A stretch of 64,000 nt of DNA from Siphonodentalium dalli. Taxonomy: Eukaryota; Mollusca; Scaphopoda; Gadilida; Siphonodentaliidae. Location of the stretch: the NCBI GenBank assembly GCA_032622095.1, contig CP136064.1:37004426-37068425 (forward strand), in the 5' to 3' direction. The notes beneath the pieces are model-generated. The model saw only the letters and a list, made by a program, of their open reading frames with translations. It searched no databases and was not told the origin of the DNA. Both the position numbers and the translations under genes were made by a program. Shown piece after piece: positions 55,833 to 64,000 of this stretch. Position 1 is the first letter of the stretch; the number at the start of each line of letters is the position of its first letter.

Positions 55833-58800
55833 TAAGAGATACAGAAACGGATCATATTTACCTGTCTAAATGTCTCAGACATCCTGACTAGATTATCCTC
55901 CTGTGTCTTCCTCTCGTATGTAGGCATTATAATGGTGTATAAGAGATACAGAAACGCATGATATTTACCTGTCTAAATGTCTGACACATCCTGACTAGAT
56001 TAACCCCCTGTGTCTGCATGTCGTATGCCGGCATTATAATGGTGTATACGAGATACAGAAACGCATCATATTTACCTGTCTAAATGTTTGACACATCCTG
56101 ACTAGATTAACCTCAAGTGTCTTCCTGTCGTATGTCTGCATTATAATGGTGTATACGAGATACAGAAACACATGATATTTACCTGTCTAAATTCTGACAC
56201 ATCCTGACTAGATTGACCTCCTGTGTCTTCCTCTCGTATGTAGGCATTATAATGGTGTATAAGAGATACAGAAACGCATGGTATTTACCTGTATAAATGT
56301 CTGACACATCCTGATTAGATTAACCTCCTGTGTCTTCCTGTCGTTTGTCGGCATTATAATGGTGTATAAGAGATACAGAAACGAATGATATTTACCTGTC
56401 TAAATTCTGACACATCCTGACTAGATTAACATCCTGTGTCTTCCTGTCGTATGTCGGCATTATAATGGTGTATAAGAGATACAGAAACGCATGATATTTA
56501 TCGGTCTAAATTCTGACACATCCTAACTAGATTAACCTCGTGTGTGTTCCTGTCGAATGTCGGCATTGTTATGGTTTATAAGAGATACAGAAGCGCATCA
56601 TATTTACCTGTCTAAATCTCTGACACATCCTGACTAGATTAACCTCCTGTCTCTTCCTGTCGTATGTCGGCATTATAATGGTGTATAAGAGATATTGAAA
56701 CGCATTATATTTACCTGTCTAAATGTCTGACACATCCTGACTATATTAACCTCCTGTGTCTTCCTGTCGTATGTCGGAATTATAATGGTGTATAATAGAT
56801 ACAGATACGCATGATATTTAGCTGTCTAAATGTCTGACACATTATGACTAGATTATCCTCCTGTGTCTTCCTGTCGTATGGCGACATTATAATGGCGTAT
56901 AAGAGATACAGAAACGCATGATATTTACCTGTCTAAATGTCTGACACATCCTGACTAGATTAACCCCCTGTGTCTTCATGTCGTATGCCGGCATTATAAT
57001 GGTGTATAAGAGATACAGAAACGCATTATATATACCTATCTAAATGTCTGACACATCCTGACTTGATTAACCTCCTGTGTGTACCTATCGTATGCCGGCA
57101 TTATAATGGTGTATAGGAGATACAGAAACGCATCATATTTACCTGTCTAAATGTTTGACACATCCTAACTAGATTAACCTCATGTGTCTTCCTGTCGTAT
57201 GTCTGCATTATAATGGTGTATAAGAGATACAGAAACGCATGATATTTATCTGTCTAAATTCTGACACATCCTGACTAGATTAACCTCCTGTGTCTTCCTG
57301 TCGTATGTCGGAATTATAATGGTGTATAAGAGATAGTGAAACGCATGATATTTATCTGTCTAAATTCTGACACATCCTAACTAGATTAACCTCGTGTGTG
57401 TTCCTGTCGAATGTCGGCATTGTTATGGTTTATAAGAGATACAGAAGCGCATCATATTTACCTGTCTAAATGTCTGACACATCCTGACTAGATTAACCTC
57501 CTGTCTCTTCCTGTCGTATGTCGGCATTATAATGGTGTATAAGAGATACTGAAACGCATGATATTTATCTGTCTAAATGTCTGACACATCCTGACTAGAT
57601 TATCCTCCTGTGTCTTCCTGTCGTATGTCGGAATTATAATGGTGTATAATAGATACAGATACGCATGATATTTAGCTGTCTAAATGTCTGACACATTATG
57701 ACTAGATTATCCTCCTGTGTCTTCCTGTCGTATGTCGGAATTATAATGGTGTATAATAGATACAGATACGCATGATATTTAGCTGTCTAAATGTCTGACA
57801 CATTATGATTAGATTATCCTCCTGTGTCTTCCTGTCGTATGCCGGCATTATAATGGTGTATAAGAGATACAGAAACGCATTATATATACCTATCTAAATG
57901 TCTGACACATCCTGACTTGATTAACCTCCTGTGTGTACCTATCGTATGCCGGCATTATAATGGTGTATAGGAGATACAGAAACGCATCATATTTACGTGT
58001 CTAAATGTCTGACACATCCTGACTAGATTAACCTCCTGTGTGTTCATGTCGTATGTCTGCATTATAATGGTGTATAAGAGATACAGAAACGCATGATATT
58101 TACCTGTCTAAATTCTGACACATCCTGACTAGATTGACCTCCTGTGTCTTCCTCTCGTATGTAGGCATTATAATGGTATATAAGAGATACAGAAACGCAT
58201 GGTGTATACCTATCTAAATGTCTGACACATCCTGACTAGATTAACCTCCTGTGTCTTCCTGTTGTATGTCTGCATTATATTGGTGTATACGAGATACAGA
58301 AACGCATCATATTTACCAGTCTAAATGTCTGACACATCCTGACTAGATTAACTTCCTGTGTCTTCCTATAGTATGCCGGCATTATAATGGTGTATAAGAG
58401 ATACAGAAACGCATAATATTTACCCGTCTAAATTCTTCCACATCCTGACTAGATTAACCTCGTGTGTGTTGCTGTCGTATGTCGGCATTATAATGGTTTA
58501 TAAGAGAAACAGAAACGCATGATATTTACCTGTCTAAATTCTGACACATCCTGACTAGATTGACCTTTTGTGTCTTCCTCTCGTATGTAGGCATTATAAA
58601 GGTGTATAAGAGATACAGAAACGCATGGTGTTTACCTATCTAAATGTCTGACACATCCTGACTAGATTAACCTCCTGTGTCTTCCTGTTGTATGTCTGCA
58701 TTATAATGGTGTATAAGAGATACAGAAACGCATGATATTTACCCGTCTAAATGTCTGACACATCCTGACTAGATTAACCTCCTTTGTCTTCTTGTTGTAT

Positions 58801-59300
58801 GTCTGCATTATATTGGTGTATACGAGATACAGAAACGCATCATATTTACCAGTCTAAATGTCTGACACATCCTGACTAGAATAACTTCCTGTGTCTTCCT
58901 ATAGTATGCCGGCATTATAATGGTGTATAAGAGATACAGAAACGCATGATATTTACCCGTCTAAATGTCTGACACATCCTGACCAGATTAACACCCTGTG
59001 TCTTCCTGTCATATGTTGGCATTATAATGGTGTATAAGAGATACAGAAACGCACGGTATTTACCTGTCGAAATGTCTGACACATACTGACTAGATTAACC
59101 TCCTGTGTATTCCTGTCGTATGTCGGCATTATAATGGTGTATAAGAGATACAGAAACGCATGATATTTACCTGTCTAAATTCTGGCACATACTGACTAGA
59201 TTAACCTCCTGTGTCTTCCTGTCGTATGTCGGCATTCTAATGGTGTATAAGAGATACAGAAACGCATGATATTTATCTGTCTAAATTCTGACACATCCTA
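55833..59300 (+). repeat. ~107-bp satellite, about 32 copies
   Basis: Monomer landmarks are 'agagatacagaaacgcatga', 'tatttacctgtctaaatgtc', 'tgacacatcctgactagatt', 'aacctcctgtgtcttcctgt' and 'cgtatgtcggcattataatg'. Some units are 105-106 bp, from taaattctgac in place of taaatgtctgac. Blocks of several monomers are themselves duplicated (56,570-56,760 resembles 57,420-57,610). The first monomer abuts the PIF/Harbinger-like element. Confidence 0.97.
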
Positions 59301-59745
59301 ATTCTGATGTGCATGGTGTGCTGGATCAACATGGGATCTATCGGCTGATGTGCGCTTATGAACAGTCAATATATAACGTCGTTGTGGAAGGGTGGCGTTG
59401 GCGTGCTACATGTATAGCAGTCTTCACCAAAATGGCTGATCATGTGTTTGAGGTGGCTAGGCTGGGTGGTAGTTGATTGCTGAAGTTGACGTTTCTGTTG
59501 GCACGACTGAATTTATTGAATCCCTTGATATGAGCGGTCAGTAATTGAGTGTATGTATGTGCGTGTATGTGTAGTTCTGGTCACTTTCATATATGGTGAT
59601 CCCATGGCCATAGTCACAGCCGACTAACGGATATATACTGTCAATGCAACAGCATTAAGTCTCATGAATACATGTGTGTTGAATGTCCTTCAAATAAATT
59701 CGCTATCAAATCGAAAATTATAAGGGTGACGAAAAGTAACAAATC
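59301..59745. other. No recognisable gene
   Basis: Unique DNA between the satellite and the palindrome element. Confidence 0.4.
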
Positions 59746-60528
59746 TATGGGGCGCCATCCCTGCAATTATTCGTTTTCGGAAATATCTCCTTGGATCCAA
59801 GCAGATATCTGCTCGCATTATGGAGATATCTCCTCGGTTTCAAGCAGATATCTGTTTGGAATATGGAGATATCCCCTCGGAAATATGTTCAAGGAGATAT
59901 CTCCTTGAAACCGAGGAGATATCTCCATAATGCGAGCAGATATCTGCTCGCATTATGGAGATATCTGCTTGAAAAATATTTCAAGGAGATATCTCCATAT
60001 TCCGAGCAGATATTTGCTTGGATGTATTTCGATCATAGATATATGTACTGTGGAGAAATCATTAATATTTCATGGCCGCGGCTTTCCAAGGAGATATCTC
60101 CATAATCCAAGCAGATATCTGCTTGGAATATTTTCAAGGAGATATCTACTTGGAATATGAAGATATCTCTTTGGGTCCAAGGAGATATCTCGTTGAAAAC
60201 TATTTCAATGAGATATCTCCATAATCCGAGCATATATCTGCTTGGATTATGGAGATATCTCCTCGGTTTCAAGCAGATATCTCGTTGGAAATATTTCAAG
60301 CAGATATCTCGTAGTTGCGAGGAGATATCTCCTATAATCCAAGGAGATATCTCCATAATCCAAGCAGATATCTCCTTGGATCCAAGGAGATATCTCCATA
60401 ATGGACCATATTCCAAGCAGATATCTGCTAGGAATTCCAAGGATATATCTCCTCGAAACCGAGGAGATATCTCTGAATTACGAGGAGATATCTCCGAAAA
60501 CGAATATTTGCAGGGATGGTGCCCCATA
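59746..60528. mobile_element. Palindrome-array element with 45-bp terminal inverted repeats
   Basis: The ends tatggggcgccatccctgca and tgcagggatggtgccccata extend to 45 bp with three mismatches, and the outer TA on both sides fits a TA duplication. The interior consists of GGAGATATCTCC and GCAGATATCTGC palindromes. gatatc starts at 59804, 59825, 59847, 59868, 59896, 59918, 59939, 59960, 59988 and so on (21-22 bp, sometimes 28). The 9-10-bp spacers are mutually complementary (tcgcattat / ataatgcga; tcggtttcaa / ttgaaaccga). Frames on both strands are translations of this pattern. Confidence 0.9.
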
Positions 60529-62227
60529 TAAATCCGTATTAACGTGCTACTGTTCGTGGAGTGGATTCCGCATACCATTAACCATCTGCGCATTATTTGT
60601 AAATGAAAGTTGTGTATGTCCTAGAAGCGGGAATGACAATAAATAAAATATTAAACCAATGCAAACATTCAGAACGTTAGACATGCACAGTGAATCACTA
60701 TGTATGTCAAATATAATTAACCAGTTCTGTCATTGAATGAATAATATAGGATACTAATATATTAAAACTTATATGTACCTTGTTTGGGAAACGGAATGTA
60801 GCCACCAAGAAACTGGGTGGTTATTCATCTACTCCATTACAATATTATAGTCTGTTTTGCACTGCGAAGGTTAATTAGAGTAGTTTAATATAAACCTATC
60901 TATATAGTTTAAATATGATAAGGTATCGGCTTCGATCATATTTTAGATCCACATTGTTCCATGTAGGAAGAAGACTCATACACGTAGAATTCTTCAGACA
61001 TTGCCAATATTGAAATAGAACAAGATGGAACTAAGAAATTACATCCACTTGAGTTATAGACCAATATGGTTTCAGTCCCCTTTGTGCATGAAAGCAAATG
61101 GAACAAGTCAGTTCTCAATACAACTCACTTTCGCGTACTTCGGACAAGAAATAACCGTGTTTTACGGCGTTATTGTTCGACATATCGCTTCGGTGTTGCG
61201 ACCATCTTGTAGAGAATTTAATTCCGGTTCCAACGGTACCCCAACGGACGTTTCGTACCAGAACGGTACATAGAACAGATTGGAACTCAGGTCGCGCTAT
61301 GTTGATCCCTGGAACCGGACCGCGATGTAATAAAAGCGAGCATAATTTGGATCCCTTAAAATATCATGCAATGTAATGGCTTTTCTCCTATCACATTAGC
61401 CACAGGTCGTGAACATGACAAATAATAACAAACAACGATACATTTTCAAAACAGCATCACTTTGCTCTACCAACATCATAATAATTCATAGTAACACCCA
61501 TCAGCATAAATGCAGGACCACTTAACCAGGAGTGTTTATTCCTCTTTCCGGTGTGGTCATTATTTTCCGGTCATTATTTAGATCATGCACAGTTGAGCTC
61601 ATAATGACTCGCAAACTCATTACCACCTCGACGAACTAACACCTCGGCGTATTCGTCGGAATAATACTCAACCGACAACAATAGGTAGACGCGCAAGTGT
61701 GTTTTAAAACATGGTTATGACGTCACTCCATTGTTCTTCCCGTCCAGTTTATTTGATAATGGATGTTTACTGTCGAGATCGTACATTATTTTACAAACTA
61801 CGATCCATTATTGTAATAACGGACGCTCAAAATCCAAATTAATGAACAGTTATTTTACTGTAAACGATTTACTTTTTATATATTTACATACTAAGTGTGA
61901 TTATCACTAAATCCAGCTTTCTGATTGGTCGGCGCCCACGTGGCTAGTTGCAATTATTTCTCGGTGAACGCGCAACAGCTCATAACTGCAGCCTCATAAT
62001 TACATCGAAGAGTCATATGTTTTGGAAAGACGAACGCGTAATGTTTGGGCGCATTTGGACTCGCGCAGGATTGATTTAATAAATCATCGGGTTTCAATAT
62101 AAAGAGAAATTGTTCCTGTTAACTTTTGCCAAGGGTGCTATGGGATATTTTGGGCTGGTTTTGTCACGATACACTTTTCGATTTAAATACATTTATAAAA
62201 GTGGCCCTTTCGCTAAATGTATATAAA
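60529..62227. other. No recognisable gene
   Basis: Frames of 60-82 codons without motifs. Nothing repetitive noted. Confidence 0.4.
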
Positions 62228-62390
62228 TATAAGGTTTAACTGTCATGAGGACTGTTTTTATGCAGATGTAACCGTGAGGTAAGTGGTCATAACTTGTATG
62301 TACAACCCTGCGGGTTTTACACAAGTTATGACCACTTACCTCACGGTTACATCTCCATAAAAACAGTCCACATGACAGTTAAACCTTATA
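62228..62390. mobile_element. Long hairpin element: 70-bp arms, 23-bp loop
   Basis: 62228-62297 and 62321-62390 are complementary at about 68 of 70 positions (for example 'ggtaagtggtcataacttgt' against 'acaagttatgaccacttacc'). One arm occurs alone at 12840-12906. Confidence 0.92.
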
Positions 62391-62638
62391 TGACTTGCAT
62401 GTGTAATATATCTCTGATCGATATAGGCAATGAATCTTCTACTGTTAAAAATTATCAAGTTTTTATTCCGTTCCCGGGTGGCATGTTGTAACACCCCTCA
62501 CGACAAAACCTACAATAATATAGCAATTTAAATTCAAATTTAGTCCTTCAAACTTAAGTATAACGAAGTCAATGTACAAGATCACCAAAATTAATCTCCG
62601 ATTAGGAATACCGTGGGTACCAATCAGTCATTCAATTG

Positions 62639-63017
62639 ACGGGTGGATAGGGCCGAACACATGTTACTAACGGGTGGATAGGGCCGAACACATGTTACTA
62701 ACTGGTGGGTAGGGCCGAACATATGTTACTAACGGGTGGATAGGGACGAACACATAATACTAACTGGTCGGTAGGACCGAACACATGTTACTAACGGGTG
62801 GGTAGGGTCGAACATATGTTACTAACGGGTGGATATGGTCGAACAGATGTTACTAACGGGTGGATAGGGCCGAACACATGTTACTGACGAGTGGGTCGGG
62901 CCGAACACATGTAACTAACGGTGGATAGGGTCGAACACATGTTAATAACGGGTGGATAGATAGGGCCGAACACATGTTACTAACGGGTGGGTAGGGCAGA
63001 ATACATGTTACTAACGG
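62639..63017 (+). repeat. 31-bp minisatellite, ~12 copies
   Basis: Unit acgggtggatagggccgaac acatgttacta with small variants and a duplicated 'ataggt/gata' in one unit. Confidence 0.95.
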
Positions 63018-63270
63018 ACTCGGCCATGTTTTGAAGGCCTATTTAATTTTCGAGTTACCGATTATTTTTTTATAGTGCCTCGATATTCGGTTTTAATAAC
63101 AATTTATGTCATAAAATATGATTAAAATACTATAATTCATCACCATTTGGAACGTCCGTGTGTGTCTCAGAAGGTGCCCACAGAGTAATAGTAAATAGCT
63201 GAAATCATATAAACATTTTCCCCGTTGCTACTCCCAGAATGCAACATAATTCAAACTACATATTTATTTT

Positions 63271-63325
63271 CAATGCAATGGTAATAACTCTATCTTTAAG
63301 ATATAGAGTTATTCCCATTCCATTG
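63271..63325. repeat. Hairpin, ~23-bp arms
   Basis: caatgcaatggtaataactc (63271 on) is complementary, with mismatches, to gagttattcccattccattg (to 63325). Loop about 9 bp. Confidence 0.75.
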
Positions 63326-63520
63326 AACTAATACACTTTGCACTACAATCCAGATCAAACTTTTTAAACAACATGTCGGTAACAACAAAAACAACATGTT
63401 CACAGTTTATTACACCGGATAAGTTGATAATATGTTTTGGAGCTTCCATTTTCAAATGTACATCATCTGGCATATATCTTATATAATGTGATCTGGAGGT
63501 TCGAAAACTAAGTGGGCCTT

Positions 63521-63636
63521 TATGTCGGATAATAGCTGAAAACTGTACATTTTTTAGCGACTGGAACGATCTCGGGCCGCCGACTCGATCAATCCATTCG
63601 CTGAATTAATGTACAGTTTTCAGCCATTGTCCTATA
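63521..63636. mobile_element. Small inverted-repeat element, ~38-bp arms
   Basis: agctgaaaactgtacat (left) and atgtacagttttcagc (right) lie within longer imperfect arms around a 39-bp GC-rich centre. No clear target duplication. Confidence 0.8.
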
Positions 63637-63946
63637 CTTAATTGTAAGTTTGATGATTTATACAGTCGTTTAGTGTCGAATGTCAATTGTCTGGTGGGCG
63701 TTAACAAGCATCAGTGGGCCGCTCACTGGCGCGAAAATTTTTATCTTCGTACTAGTATCAATTATCTATCATGGAAACGTCAACATCTGAACATTCAAAA
63801 CATGATAACTGTCTGTGTGCAATTTGTTTATTTGTCGATATAATTTTTTTCTTGCTGCCTATCTCATCGTTGATATATGTAATATAATAATATACACAAA
63901 ATAGAGGAAAATAGAGGGTAATTATTAAATAAATAATGCACACTTG

Positions 63947-63960
63947 CCCCCCCCCCCCCC
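63947..63960. repeat. Poly(C) tract
   Basis: A run of 14 cytosines near the window end. 63637-63946 holds no recognisable gene. Confidence 0.9.
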
Positions 63961-64000
63961 GGTCAAACCCATTGCTATATGTGTAATGTGCATCGGTAAG

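Noticed and set aside
59746-60528. CRISPR array
   Set aside because: Repeats are palindromic with 9-10-bp mutually complementary spacers, lie in animal DNA, and have transposon-like terminal repeats. The 107-bp and 31-bp arrays were rejected as CRISPR for the same host reason and because they lack unique spacers.
59672-60593. Long frames on both strands rich in RYLL/DIS repeats
   Set aside because: They are translations of the GAGATATCTC palindrome array, equally open on both strands.

Overview
The window is animal nuclear DNA: AT-rich, with a spliced host gene, several classes of retro- and DNA-transposon remains and large satellite arrays. There is no operon structure, and I recognised no rRNA or tRNA gene. 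The mix of a GT31 beta-1,3-galactosyltransferase, an esterase-type non-LTR element, a BEL/Pao fragment and dense short inverted-repeat elements fits a lophotrochozoan, most likely a mollusc. That assignment is an inference from the repeat landscape, not from a marker gene.

The only convincing host gene is a beta-1,3-galactosyltransferase-like type II membrane enzyme. Its short first coding exon (15680-15800) carries the signal anchor. The catalytic exon (25769-26787) follows a 9,968-bp intron, and the splice phases match (1/1). The intron is packed with short inverted-repeat elements. One TTAA-flanked element ends six bases before the acceptor AG.

1-6157: a decayed non-LTR retrotransposon (coiled-coil plus SGNH-esterase ORF1; endonuclease plus reverse transcriptase ORF2). 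Its ORF1 is split by a hAT element with an intact 8-bp target duplication. 7.3-11.3 kb: head-to-tail copies of two related tandem-unit repeats. 11.3-15.6 kb: degenerate dispersed repeats. 16-25.8 kb: the gene's intron, with foldback elements, a minus-strand LINE end and two 21-bp-phased arrays. 26.9-34.7 kb: a PIF/Harbinger-like MITE, dispersed repeats, another minus-strand LINE end and a BEL/Pao 3' end.

34.6-53.3 kb is the most unusual part. A CCCGA/TCGGG array phased at about 10.5 bp leads into a 20-bp sequence found again, exactly inverted, at 52361-52380. Between these copies lies a 143-bp satellite in alternating orientations. On either side of a GC-rich island (about 36.64-42.33 kb) the satellite is in opposite orientation. 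The island holds shuffled, broken minus-strand pieces of a DNA polymerase B-like, SF1-helicase and HNH-endonuclease coding region. A second orientation switch at 46976 and a 0.46-kb inverted duplicate (47581-48041 / 52833-53306) show repeated inversion and foldback.

54.4-64 kb: a 1.39-kb PIF/Harbinger-like element, a 107-bp satellite (about 32 copies), a palindrome-array element with 45-bp terminal inverted repeats, a long hairpin, a 31-bp minisatellite and small hairpins.

The main hidden pattern is that four arrays of unrelated sequence (about 20.1, 21.4/22.5, 34.6-35.0 and 59.8-60.5 kb) repeat a short anchor or palindrome at 10-11 or 21 bp. That is one or two turns of the DNA helix.
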